64,000 bases of DNA, taken from NCBI GenBank assembly GCA_002104985.1, contig MCGO01000196.1, positions 1-64,000 of the forward strand. Reading direction: 5' to 3'. This DNA is from Rhizoclosmatium globosum (lineage: Eukaryota > Chytridiomycota > Chytridiomycetes > Chytridiales > Chytriomycetaceae). A model generated the notes under the pieces. That model searched no databases, was not told the origin of the DNA, and saw nothing but the letters and a program-made list of their open reading frames with translations. How positions within the stretch are numbered: the first letter of the stretch is position 1; the number at the start of each line of letters is the position of its first letter. The translations under genes and the position numbers were made by a program. This document shows positions 35,001-46,283 of the stretch, piece after piece.

Positions 35001-37088
35001 AAGTGCGGTGGGAACAGCGGAGGTTGCGGTGGTGGAAGGAACATTGGCAGTAGACGCAACCTTAGTGGTCACTGCAGAAGTCACTGCCGATGTCGCAAAG
35101 TCTCCCGCAGTGGTAGTAGTAGTCGTAGAAGTAGTGCTTGTAGTCGTAGTTCCACCAATTGGAAGTCCGTTGGGACAAGAAAGGCGACAGACTTCGGTGA
35201 CAGCTGTGACACATCCGTATGGACCACCAGTTTTAGAGATGTTGTTGGACCATCCAGTGTTGATACAGTAAGGCACGACTGCACCAATTTTAGCGACACA
35301 AGGATCACAGGCTGGGTCAAGCTTGAAGCCGGTTGTGCAAGGATTGTGTGAACACTTTGAACCGAAAGTGGAAGCAGGAGAAGCGGTTGACGTTGTACTC
35401 GTTGTCGTGGTGGTGGCAACAGTTGACGATGTTGTCGAAGTGCTGCTTGTAGTTGTTTGTTCAGGGGCGATAGTTGTGGAAGTGGACGTAGTTGTAGTTT
35501 CAGTTGTGGCAGTTGTCTCGCTGGTTGAGGTCGTTGTTTCCGAAGTGGATGAAGTGGTTGTGGTGACAGCGTCGGCATCTGTTGAAGTGGTGGTTGAAGA
35601 AGTAGTCGTCTCTTCAACAGTGGTGGTACTCGAAGTGGTTGTTTGAGTAGTTTCAGTCGTTTGAGAGGTGGTGGAGCTGGTAGTGGTTTCTGTTGTGGCA
35701 GTAGTTTCGGATGTTGTGGAAGTCGTTGTCGTCTCGACTGGCACGTCAATTGAGGTGGTTGAAGTGGTTGAAGTGGTGGTGGTCACAGGATCCTCAACCA
35801 CAGTCGTGGTTGTGCTTGATGTTGTGGTTGCAGTAGTAGCTGAGGTTGTGGTAGTTGCAGTAGTCGCAGTGGTTGTGGAAGTCGTAGAAGTAGAGCTTGT
35901 GGTTGAGGTGGTGGTGGCGCCTGAGGGTGGAACAATAACGCCATCCAATGGAGCAGCATACAAGAAAGAAGATCCACAGTTGTTGGTCTCTGGTGCATTA
36001 GTTGGAACACCCACAAGACCACCACCAGCACCTTTCAACGAGAGACGGATTTCGTTCACATATCCACCAGAACAAACATAACCCAAGTTCATTCCAGGCC
36101 ATTGCTTGGAAACAGCAGCATCAACCTGCGCGATGGTGTAGCTGCTTCCGTTTGGAATGATGCCAGCATTATACAAGACGGCGTACAAGTCGTACGTCTT
36201 TCTGATTTTTAAAACGTCGTTAAAGAATCGAAGGACATCGTTTCCGTTTCCACCGACACACTTTGTGTTGGCTGGAGAGTAGCAAGTACCATGTTTTCCC
36301 CATTCATGCACCTATTTTTTGGCCAACACATTAATTAGGTTTCTAACAAGTCGGAATATCAATAAGACATACCCAGAAATCGTCAAACGAAGCAATATCG
36401 GCGCCTTTGTACGAGATCCAGTACTTGAGCATATCATTGTAGATTGGTGAGCCCTTGACGAAGGTGTCAATAGAAGTGTATTGACGAGTTGAATCGCATC
36501 CAGCAAGTTGAGCCCCAGCACACGTGTCAGGCCAAAGTCCTATTTTTTCCAATTGTTTATAAGTTTACGTAATGGAGATAGATGTGTGTTCAACAAACCG
36601 TGGATGGTCCAAGTTCCCTGTGGAATCGCCGCCTGAACATCGTTTGAACACGCATTCGCAGAGCACCATCCAGGAAGCCACTGAAGCGCCATCACCATAA
36701 GTCCATTGTCGGGCACACAACACGAATCCACATTGGCAGTGCAGGAAAGCGAGTTGATTGAACACGAAGGCCCGTCTGTTGGTAGTGGAACACTTGATGT
36801 TTTCGTAGCACTCGTGGCTGATGGAACCGGGTCCAATGGCGTTCCATTTGGACACGAGATTCGACACACTTGGGTCACTGCATCAACACACCCATACGGA
36901 CCACCAGTCTTTGAAACATTGTTTGACCATCCCGTCTTTGTACAGTATGGAACTACAGCAGCAATTTGGCTGATACAAGGATGGCAGGAGGCATCCAGCT
37001 TGTTTCCAGTGATGCAGGGATCGTGTGAACAGCTGCCGTACCAAGCGGCTTGCACGGACGCAGCGGCAAGAACCAACGAGAAAAGCAT
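29026..37088 (-). CDS. Giant secreted RNase T2 x2 - metallophosphoesterase protein, GPI-like tail
   Basis: Eleven exons (36599-37088, 36373-36539, 34826-36311, 34121-34773, 33976-34068, 33677-33925, 33293-33626, 32756-33240, 32200-32707, 30173-32151, 29026-30126) keep phase throughout and give 2,514 residues. Order: signal peptide; Cys-rich module (SHDPC to SCPNG); RNase T2 domain 1 with WTIHGLWPD across intron 1 and HEWGKHGTC; Thr/Ser mucin-like linker; second Cys-rich module; RNase T2 domain 2 with WTIHGLWPD across intron 3 but NEWNTHGTC; calcineurin-like phosphoesterase/5'-nucleotidase (TDIHG, GDQHDG, GNHELY, TGHV, GGHLH; about 930-1480); Ser/Thr/Val stalk of about 650 residues; a Pro/Ala/Gly-rich region; and a hydrophobic end typical of GPI attachment. 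RNase T2 cuts RNA to 3'-phosphates, and the nucleotidase-type domain could remove phosphate. Likely cell-wall or surface scavenging of RNA phosphate. It might be cut into separate enzymes after secretion. Confidence 0.9.
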
Positions 37089-38137
37089 CTAGTCTAATTG
37101 GATAAGATTCGACGGCTTCTTTTTGAGGGGAAAATTGTAATTGGGGTGATGAGCGTGTGCAAGAACTGCGGGCTTGTGGAGGAAGATGGAACACGCGCTG
37201 ATTTTGATTAAAAAATTGTTAGGGCTGGTCTTTGGACGAGAGGGAAGCCGCTAAACGATCATTCTGTTTTGCTCGCATTGAACACTTTTTATTAAATTAA
37301 TGGAAAGTAACGTTATCAATGTATAACATGATTAGTCATTTGATTGATTTAAGATTTAAGATTCGTGAATCAAAGATCCCCGTTCTAGCTTGGAAGACAA
37401 CGTCGTTAGCGTAGGAACCCTTAGCTTTTGATTACATTTTTCTATTATTTATGCACAGACTTTGATTATTAAAAGATTCTTCAGAAAGTGGGCTTGTGAA
37501 GAAGGTCCAAATATGGGCACGCACCATTCACACTTTGCAGCACGCGCCAATAATTCCTATCACATAAGCCAAGATTTGCCTTCTTATAGTCACTATTATA
37601 ACATTCTATACTGCTGAGCATTAGCTATTGTTCGGTCACCTCAGAAGGAGACATGAGACGGGTCTCAATCGTTTCACAACAAACATGGGCATGCTCCATG
37701 CATTAGTTGTGACGTAAGCAGTAAAAAAGTCGAGTAATCCAAACCCTCTTATGTTTGTTTAGAATTCCATCAAGTGAAAGAAAGAAATGAAGCACTAAGC
37801 AATACTCATCAGTGTCCCAAGTCGCTAATTTTCATACTTCAAAGATATCACTTTTTCCTTTCCTTTCTAATCATCACTGCTGGGTGACCCTTCGAGAAAC
37901 GCCCAAGCAAACCAAACCAACAACAACGCTTGTCTCCTTTCTTTCTTTCTTCTTAATTTCTACACTTACACTGTGTTATATTGCCTCATACTGCAGCTAT
38001 TACAACCAAGTCACTTCTACTATCCACTCACGGAATTGTCACGAAAACCAACCCAACTGTCAAACAACACCTAGCCCACCCAACCAAACAACCTCAAAAC
38101 TTTACACGAAACCCGACCCAAACAATCCAACAAAAAA
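37089..38137. other. Divergent promoter region, about 1 kb
   Basis: Separates the giant RNase/phosphoesterase gene (minus) from the ABCG transporter (plus). AT-rich with no supported gene; the part from about 37810 to 38137 probably includes the transporter leader. Confidence 0.6.
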
Positions 38138-41117
38138 ATGGACATCAGCACCACCGGCTTCGATCCCTTCACCGAATCCGGGCTCTATCCCACGCCAGGC
38201 GCACCCTTCAACCTAGCCTCGTCAACAGACCCTCGGCTCGCAGGAATCCCCGCAAAAGCAGGCTCAGGATACGGATGCTTCGCCGCGCCGAGTCTTCCCG
38301 TTGGCGTCTCATTTGGATTCTCGAAAGAGTCAAACTTGACGTCAATGTGTCCGCGTGGATTCTTTTGTCCGTATGTTAGAGAGAATACAACAAACACTTT
38401 ACCGGTTTTGTGTCCGCCGACGTCGCAGTGTGCTGTGGATCGGTTGTTTGGTGTGAGGTGTTTGGTGAGTTTGTCATTTGGAGTGTTGTTTCGCGTGTTA
38501 ATGTGGATTGTTTTGTGTAGCCACAAGGTCTTTATGAACCGATGCTTTGTTGGAATGGGTTTTATTGCCCGGATCCGCATACCATGATTCCGTGTCCTGA
38601 AGGCTCGTTTTGGTTCGTGCGCTCTCTTTTTGAATTCGGCGAGAAATGAGCGGAGTGAATTAACGTGCATCAGAAAGATTCTTAATTACGTTAAGGATAT
38701 AATGTGGCGCATTTCGACTTGCGAAACCTCATCAAACCATCATTTCGTGTATTTACCGATATTTGCACAGCGTTTCAGGAACAACAACACCATCGAAATG
38801 TCGCATATTTGGATCTTGTCCCACAGGATCCACATCTGAAGTCAATGCGTCACTTGTTCTCCTCGTCGCTCTTATCGACACTCTCCTACTCGTTTTACTT
38901 GCAGCGCGATATGCCGGCTTCTCCTTCTCTTCAATTGCATTCCTGAAACGCATCTCTCCGTCTCCATCTTCAACTTCTTTTGCTTCATCGCCCACATCGT
39001 CATCAGTTGTGCTCGTTGATGCATTCAAAGAATCGAATAAGGGGAATCGGATTCATCTCGAGTTTGACAATCTTCAATTCAAGCTAAAAGAGAAGGAACT
39101 TGTGAAGGGTGTGTCCGGGATGCTAAAGCCTGGAAGGATGGTTGCGGTTATTGGACCCTCTGGGGCAGGCAGTTGAGTATTGCTTCTACCCAGGGATTAT
39201 CCTAACTGTGAACCACAGAGACAACGTTTTTAAATGTTTTGATGGGGAAACTACAGAAAAGTGATGGATCTATTCACCTCAATGGCTCGACGGATGTGAC
39301 TTTATCGAAACTCAAAACACTGGTTGGATATGTTCCGCAAGAAGATATCTTAGTACCCGAACAGACTGTACGCGAAGCTGTCTTGTATTCGGCGAGAACT
39401 CGTTTGGGAAGGGGCTTTGATGCACGGAAACTTGAAGTCTTTGTTGACGCAGTGTTAGATGTTTTACAGTTGCGTATTCCTGTCCCACATATACATACTA
39501 TTGCTGAAACACACATCATATTCAGACTTCAAGACTGTGCCAACACCCTCATCGGAGACACCCACACCCGCGGAATCTCTGGCGGTCAACGTAAACGCGT
39601 CAATATTGCGACGGAACTGGTCGCAACCCCTCTTGCCCTCTTCCTCGACGAACCTACATCCGGAATCGATTCAACCACTGCACTGTCAATGACAACTACA
39701 TTACATACTGTAACGAGGGAGTGTGGGGTGACGGTTCTGGCGGTGTTGCATCAACCGGGCGTTGCACTGTTTAACACGTTTGACGACGTGATTATGCTTG
39801 CGCCTGGCGGGCGGGTTGTATATTTTGGGGAAGTGAAGGGTGCGAAGCGGTATTTTGAGGGAATTGGGTTGTTGTTGACGGGGAAGACCGAGGGAAGGGT
39901 AAGGAGGGCGAAGGGTTTTTGATGGATGTTTTGAGTGGGAATGGGAGAGTAAGAGACAGTGCACCGAGTGTGAGTGTGGATGAATTGGCGGAAATGTGGG
40001 CGAGGAGGGAGAGGCCTGGGGAGGAGGTATTTGGTGTCAAGGAATTTGAGGATCGAGAGAGACAAGATACAGCTGGTAGTAGCGACACTATTGTCAATGT
40101 CGCTCTTACGGAAGAAGAGTCAACTTCCTCTGTCGATGAACTTCTTCGGTTAACGAAACGACGTGGGGCTGGATTCTTGCATCAAGTTTGGTACAGCCAT
40201 AACAGATCACTTCTTCAACAATCTCGACAACTTTGGGCGCTTTTAACGGAACTCGGAGTTGCGATGGGGGCTGGACTTGTCATTGGTGTTGCGTCCGCCC
40301 AAACTCCTGAAACTTTTCACGGGATATTGATTAGTCCATTTCGAGGGCTTTCAGTGCCTCCAAATGATTATTTGGTTTCGTTGTATGGAACGCTTGTGGG
40401 TATATCTGTTGCTGTGGCAGCAGGTCCTGCCGGTGTCCGACTGTTTTCGGAAGAGAAACTCGTGTACTGGAGGGAAAGTGCAGCTGGATACGATAAGCTT
40501 GCGTACTATTTGGTTTGTTCATGTCTTCTTTAGTATGAAAAACTAATATCAGCACTAGGGAAAGAATCTGAGTGTTCTCCTTCGAATAGCACTCACTGCT
40601 CTTCACTTCTCCGCTCTCTACGTCTACTTTATGAAGCCAACATTTTCAATCACAACTCAATATCTTCTTGTATTCATGAACTTCTTTTGTATATAGTTAA
40701 GCTTTTTTTGTTTGTTTTTTTCATTGTATTCCCATAATCTAACTCCTGTAATCCAGCGGTGTCTCTATTTTAGTTTCTATGTTCGCTCGACGAGACATTG
40801 CACCTCTTACAGCGACTCTTGTTGGCCTCGTTCTCGCCCTTATGAACGGCAGCTCTCCCCGCCTCATTGATGCACAGCGTATCAACGCCGGATTCCTCTT
40901 CGCACTAAGCCCTAATCGATGGATGACTGAAGCACAATACGGGCTAACAATAGAAATATATGAGGGGAAATACGACTTACCGCTCAGCGTCGATTTATTT
41001 GGATACGAACTAGGACGAACAGAAAGGAATTTGTGGTATATGCTGACGCTTGGTATCGCGTATCGGATAATTGGGTTTGGGTTGATGGTCTTTGTAAATC
41101 GGAATCGACAGCGATAG
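38138..41117 (+). CDS. ABCG-type half transporter with Cys-rich N-terminal domain, one frame break
   Basis: Seven exons (38138-38464, 38521-38612, 38771-39171, 39219-39471, 39526-40512, 40559-40695, 40757-41117). The N-terminus is a Cys-rich region (CPRGFFCP, CWNGFYCP, CPEGSFC) followed by a membrane segment, as in ADP1-like fungal ABCG proteins. The nucleotide-binding domain has Walker A GPSGAGKTT (made across intron 3), Q-loop YVPQED, signature GISGGQRKR and Walker B ALFLDEPTSGID. Six membrane segments follow. Intron 4 (39472-39525) uses a GC donor. Exon 5 needs one extra base to stay in phase: the frame changes between 39866 and 39919, just before the conserved FLMDVLSG motif. With that corrected the protein would be about 852 residues. 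Substrate unknown (lipid or drug export in the family). Confidence 0.85.
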
Positions 41118-41213
41118 ATATTCTATGATGATAATTTTGTTTTAAGCATCTCTTTATTCTAATAAAATGACCCCATAACTTAGAGATTCTACTTTATAGG
41201 GTTTTAGATGTAA

Positions 41214-43477
41214 TTATACGTAAGCTGGTGGTGCAGCTTCATCTAATTCCCTTTCTTGGAGAGCTTCCAAAGCAACCTTGAAACGAATTCTTTGACCAAT
41301 AGTAGGGAATACGAAATCGTAAATCTTGAGCGAGAGGAGTGTGCTTCCTCCTCTTCGTTGGTCTTGAAGAAACAAATCAGCGAATAAAGCAGAAAGACAA
41401 AGAAAATACCTTGAACGAACTGCACAATCTCTTTGTACCTCCATTCTGAAGAATCCATTGAACAGTCTCTTCCACGGTCCAATAACTCGGAAGCGTAGGT
41501 AAAACCAAGTCCCCAAAATTAGAAACCATCTTCTTTGAGGGAGGTTCTTCACGCACTTTTACACTGATATTAATCTGATTGAGTTCGTTCACTTTTTCTA
41601 GGAAACGAACGCGGGGACCAATAGGGAGGAAGGAAACATCCCTCTCGACAAGACCCAAAAGAGCGATTCCATCGATATCTTGATCTAAACACATATTGGC
41701 GACAGATAGAACTCAAATTCAAACTTACTTTTAACAAATTCAATCAGCTCAGGTGTTCCTTCATTCTTTGTGACCCACTCAAGCACATCCGCGGCGGACC
41801 ATTTTCCAGGAAGTGATGGAAGGACTATGTCGCCAAAGAATGATTCGTCTGTAACCGGGGTAGCTTGTGCTTCTTTTTCAGTTGATGAAGTTTGTGCTTC
41901 ATTTGCTTGTGGAGTATCAGTTGGAGGACTGGCAGGATGAGATGTCGTTTCAAGGTAAGATGGGGGCAGTGTGGAGATGGGTGCAGATTCATTGAGTACA
42001 TCGGGTATCGGAACAACAGTCTCGACGACTCTGGACGTTTCTTCGATCTCGGCCAATCCAGATTCATTGATTTGCTCGAGGGCGTGGATTTTGTCAAGGA
42101 ATATAATGCGCGGCCCCACTTTCAAGAATTGAAGTTGGGACTCGGTGAGAAGAAGTAAGGCATGTCCGTCGATTTCTTCCTCTACAACGAACAGCTTAGA
42201 TAAATTATTGCAAATAATAAAATCCACTTACCTTTCAAGAAACGAATCAATTGAGGAGAAGAATCTTGCTGTCTTGCCCATGCAACCACATCACGGACAG
42301 ACCAGTTTGAAGGAAGCGATGGAAGCACATATCCACCGCGACGAGCTTCTGTGGCAGCCATGGTATTGATTCCACTGAAAGCCATGGCTTCGAGGAGTTT
42401 GGCCGTTCTTATTCCAACATTTCAGTCACTCTTCGTTATTTTAAGGCGAATGGCTTACCGTGGATCCTCGTCGGGACTAATTCCATTCAAGAACGAGTCA
42501 CTACTTGGAAGTCTCGATGGTTCGGAAGATCCACTCATCAAGCGTTTCCACCAGGGCAAAGACTCAGTTCCATCCAGGTTAGACGAGAAGCTACTTGATT
42601 TGGGCAGCAAAACTTTGAGGATTGCTGCTGGCTTTGAAGACTGAGGCGTTTTTTCAAGTGTTTTCAAGAGAGGTCTGCGCACTCGAGCTTCGAATTGCTT
42701 CTGAAGGGAATCAAGGCAGTTTCTGTGACTTGTTCCCGAAATTCGGCGAGAGCATCGTCACACGCTTCATTGAGGTCGTCCAAGGATTCGATGAGTTTTG
42801 TGTCGATCATAAGTTTGAGGATTTCTTTTGTTTCAGAGAGACGAATGATAGCTTGCGTGAGTGTGAGCTTTTGTGCTGATTGCTCCTTTAATGCAATTAA
42901 TTGAAATAGATCTACCACAGGCAATCCTTACAGAGACACTGGAAACAACAGACGGAACTGATGCAGTGGGCTTATATCCCAAAACAGTAAATATCTCACT
43001 CAACAATCTCTGTTTGATATGATCAAGTCGATTTGGATCATTCAAGTGGTCGGAAAGGTCAAAGTGAAAAGCCGTTGTTGAACCAGTCTTGAATTTGGTG
43101 ACTGGAAAGGGCCCTTATCAAGAATTACTGGAATCAAATGCTTGGTTTCATCGTCATAGCAAAAGTTGAGTTCGCGCTGGCAGTTCTTTGAGCACTAGTA
43201 AAGTTGAGTGTTAGTGGGTGGGTACAACCAATTTAAGTCCACTTTAGCTAACTTCATAGGCTGCACTCATATGGACAAGAATGATCCGAGATTGAGAGAT
43301 CCCTTCAACCATTCTGCGAACGGTATCGCCAGTCATTTGCTCTTCGTCCCGCCATATTTTGAGTCCATTTGAACAAAGGTAGTGCTGGATCTCACACACT
43401 ATGTCTTTCTGGGCCCAACTACTCAAAGTTTAGAGATCATCTTCTTTAAAATATTTCTTGTACCAGTAGGACATCAT
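41214..43477 (-). CDS. TIR plus three SAM domain protein, with single-base frame breaks
   Basis: Exons 43464-43477 (5' limit uncertain), 43253-43418, 42932-43194, 42459-42885, 42232-42407, 41729-42181, 41410-41684 and 41214-41362. The N-terminal TIR domain reads VMMSYCWAQKD, a BB-loop-like RDEEQMTGDT, SRIILVHMSAAYE, then CSKNCQREL, whose Glu is at the NADase catalytic position, and LIPVIL. A helical linker follows. Intron 42408-42458 (51 bases, GTAAGC donor) joins it in frame to three SAM domains, each with a W.(V)x(D/E) start and a (I)DG..LL.L core: about 42360-42060, 41840-41590 and 41500-41230. Three single bases appear to be missing (near 43110, 42745 and 41435); adding them keeps every exon in phase at about 641 residues. 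TIR plus SAM recalls SARM1, an NAD-cleaving enzyme oligomerised by SAM, but the order is reversed. Confidence 0.7.
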
Positions 43478-43588
43478 GACGTGGTATTCGCATCCATCTG
43501 GTAAGGGACTTGGTCTCTTATTGTCATTAAATCAGTTGGAAAAGAAAACAAACAGACATTTATTCAAAGACAACTAAATCAATTGTAT

Positions 43589-44206
43589 TCAACAGAAGGA
43601 AAGGAATCCAGTCACAACATCATCACGGTTAGGCAAACGGGGAAACAACTTTTGGAAACAATTATCATTCCAACCATTTGGAACAACATTCAAAACGGTC
43701 AGACCAGGAGACGGAAGAAGAACAGGCATAGCCAAGGCTCTGCATTCGTTGTAGTCCGCACGAACAGACCAACTATCAAAAGCACCTGGAAAGTCGGCAT
43801 CAACCACAATATTGCGGCCATCACATGGATCTCCGTAAAGCATCAAGCGTCCCTTTTCATAGAAAGGCTCCTTGCAAAAACAGTTTTGGCTGGCCTTGTT
43901 GTACACGAAGAAACGAGCCCTATCGTTCCCAGCCGTCGCACAGTAAGCGGAGCATAAATGGAAATCAGGGACATTTGGAAAAGCCTTAAAGTCAAAGTGG
44001 GGAAGGTCGTAGCCGGGGTATTCAACTTTGAATTGAGGGATGTTGGCACTGTCTCTGAGTGTCAAGTTGAGGTGACCGAAACCGATTGGAGACTTTTCCA
44101 TTTTCAGTTGATTATTGCTTAATTTGGTTTGAATTTCGTTTGGAACATCATCAATCAACAGCGAGTGCCGATCTCCCTTTCTGATGTGCACTTTTCCGAT
44201 CTCCAC
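43589..44206 (-). CDS. Hypothetical Cys-containing protein, possibly PAN/WSC-like
   Basis: An open frame of about 205 codons. The central part (FHLCSAYCATAGNDRARFF, then CFCKEPF) has the cysteine spacing of PAN/apple or WSC-like carbohydrate-binding domains; further cysteines lie at GDPC, NECRA and DNCFQK. No ATG occurs near the start of the frame (the first in-frame one is at about codon 36, MEKSPIGF), so either that ATG is used or a 5' exon is missing. No signal peptide visible. It lies 112 bases upstream of the TIR-SAM gene on the same strand. Confidence 0.45.
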   Translation of the reverse strand: MEIGKVHIRKGDRHSLLIDDVPNEIQTKLSNNQLKMEKSPIGFGHLNLTLRDSANIPQFKVEYPGYDLPHFDFKAFPNVPDFHLCSAYCATAGNDRARFFVYNKASQNCFCKEPFYEKGRLMLYGDPCDGRNIVVDADFPGAFDSWSVRADYNECRALAMPVLLPSPGLTVLNVVPNGWNDNCFQKLFPRLPNRDDVVTGFLSFC

Positions 44207-44517
44207 AACAAATTAAATGTAGAACAGTGATCAGCTCGTTCTCAAATATACAAGTTTTTTTACATGAGGCGATTGAATACGTTTCCAGTCACTCGGAAAA
44301 GACGTGTTTACTGGGGAATAAGATCACCCAAAGTCAAATACTGCTGCATTAATAATATTTGTATTTGCGAGGAAAGATTTTTTTCAGTGTTGATGGCGAG
44401 GTTGGGGTTTGTGTTGTTGTTTTTAGCATCCAATAAAACAAATTGTAGAGACAGTAACGTTGCTATTCATATTCTCTTTATTGATTTCAATAAGTTTCAG
44501 TCTACAACCTCGCGTTT
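44207..44517. other. Intergenic, nothing recognised
   Basis: AT-rich gap between the 3' end of the LRR gene and the Cys-containing gene; no feature supported. Confidence 0.6.
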
Positions 44518-46239
44518 CTAATCAGTGTGTACATGAACGCCTCGCAATAAATTTGGCGTTACTACTCGCGTGCCCCAACAATACAATAATCGAAGCGTAG
44601 AGATATTCACAAGCGATGCTACATCCACCACTCCCGTATGTGAAATACTCAACACTTTAAGATGCTGATGAGAAGAGAGGAACGAAAGATCTGAAACATC
44701 TGCATTGTAATCAAGGTCCAGCGTTTGAAGACGCGAGAATACCGATAGTGCTTGTACATTTTGGTTTGTCAAGCTGCAGTGAGATAGAGTCAAGTTCGTC
44801 AGTTGAGTGCACAATTCACTGAGTGCGGATAGGTCTGGTGATCTAATATTCGTCAGACTCAAACTCTCCAAGCGTTTTAATTTTGCGATAAGTGAAATAT
44901 CGTCGACTTTCGTTCGATCCAGGCAAAGCGACTTCAATGACGTGAGGTTGGCAAGCACTGAGATGTCAGAGATGGGGCAAAATGATACCTCCAAAGACGT
45001 AATATCACTGCAATACAGCAATGGCGACAGATTTGTGACGTGAGTTTCGCTCAAATATAGATCTCTCAGTTGCGTCATTGTTGAAAGGAATTTAAGACAT
45101 ATCAGGTATGGAGATTGTCGAATAACAAGAACTTTCAGATTTATCAAGTACCGTAATGCATCATAGTCGGAACTTGAACACTGTGCGAGATTCAATGTTT
45201 CTAATTGAGAAAGTAAGCTTAATGGTGTCAAATCAGACAGGTTGTCCAAATTCAGATATAAATATGACAATTTCAAGTGGTTTTGAAGAAAATCAATATT
45301 ATGAAGTTTAGGAACTGTCAGTGATAAATTTTGCAGATTATCAAGGGGGGCAAGGCTTGAAACATCTGTAACATCAAGGTCAGAACTCAATGTCAGACAT
45401 TGGATAGATGTGATTGATCTTAGAATGCTCCAGTTTGTTGTTTTCCAGTTTAACACGTCCAATTCACATAAGAATGGGAAAGGATTGCCGCTGGCGGGAG
45501 ACGTGTTGTGAGTGTCTTGCGACGATTGAGCAAAAGAATGAACGACAAAGTCCACAGACAAAGCCTCCAAAGTTTTGCAACAAGTTAATTCGGCAAAATC
45601 GTCACCACAGACAACTAGTTCAAGGTCCCTCAACTTCGGAGGGTAGCAATCGTGAGTGAAAGCAACCATATCGCATGTTAGAACTTCCAAGTTTACCAAT
45701 ACATTCCAAGGAACCAGTTTAGGAATAGAATGCATGTCCAGCCTCTTCATTCCACAGAACGAATACAGGTGAGGATTGTGCGAGGGCAGAAACCAAACGA
45801 ACAGTGTCTCCCACACAGGAACCAGGTCCTTGCGCTGTCGATAACCGTGAAACCTGAAGCGCTTTAAATCTGGAATGTGAGACAAGATCGAATTGACCCA
45901 GTTTGTCAAATCCAACGAGGCTGTTTTAATAAATGGCACCAGACTGTTGTTGCTGCTTTGAAGCTGCCGTGCGAGTGAACTGGGCCCAAAGGTCAGCACC
46001 ACTTTCATTGTGCCAATATGTTTGACTCGGGCTTGTGAAAAGTATTTGCAGGTTGAAAGGAGGAAGAGGATTGCCTTGAGGGAAAGCATCTCTTCCAAGT
46101 AAAGATGGATCAGGAACAAGGCATGCGTGATGACCGATATCTTAGAGCCATGAATAGTTGTGATCAGCGGGCTTTGGTTGTTTGGTGTTGTGGATGCATT
46201 GATCATTGATAAAGGGTAAATACAAATAAATGAAATCAT
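44518..46239 (-). CDS. Leucine-rich repeat protein
   Basis: A single exon of 573 residues starting at an ATG. The C-terminal 400 residues are LRRs of about 21-23 residues with the internalin-like pattern L..L..L.LS.T.V.DIS.L (for example LKSLCLDRTKVDDISLIAKL and LRDLYLSETHVTNLSPL). The N-terminal 130 residues contain a helical LYLEEMLSLKAILFLLSTCK segment that resembles an F-box, which would make it an SCF ubiquitin-ligase adaptor, but the match is weak. No signal peptide or membrane anchor. Another single-exon gene among intron-rich neighbours. Confidence 0.75.
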   Translation of the reverse strand: MISFICIYPLSMINASTTPNNQSPLITTIHGSKISVITHALFLIHLYLEEMLSLKAILFLLSTCKYFSQARVKHIGTMKVVLTFGPSSLARQLQSSNNSLVPFIKTASLDLTNWVNSILSHIPDLKRFRFHGYRQRKDLVPVWETLFVWFLPSHNPHLYSFCGMKRLDMHSIPKLVPWNVLVNLEVLTCDMVAFTHDCYPPKLRDLELVVCGDDFAELTCCKTLEALSVDFVVHSFAQSSQDTHNTSPASGNPFPFLCELDVLNWKTTNWSILRSITSIQCLTLSSDLDVTDVSSLAPLDNLQNLSLTVPKLHNIDFLQNHLKLSYLYLNLDNLSDLTPLSLLSQLETLNLAQCSSSDYDALRYLINLKVLVIRQSPYLICLKFLSTMTQLRDLYLSETHVTNLSPLLYCSDITSLEVSFCPISDISVLANLTSLKSLCLDRTKVDDISLIAKLKRLESLSLTNIRSPDLSALSELCTQLTNLTLSHCSLTNQNVQALSVFSRLQTLDLDYNADVSDLSFLSSHQHLKVLSISHTGVVDVASLVNISTLRLLYCWGTRVVTPNLLRGVHVHTD

Positions 46240-46283
46240 ACCTTAGATGAGGGAAAGAATAATACGTACACCCTGAATGCTTG

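Noticed and set aside
29026..37088. Three separate genes (two RNases T2 and one phosphatase)
   Set aside because: No start codon with signal peptide precedes the second RNase or the phosphoesterase, and all intervening introns keep phase.
42385..42459. Gene boundary between a TIR gene and a separate three-SAM gene
   Set aside because: The apparent stop is inside a strong splice donor and the joined frame continues through the supposed start codon.
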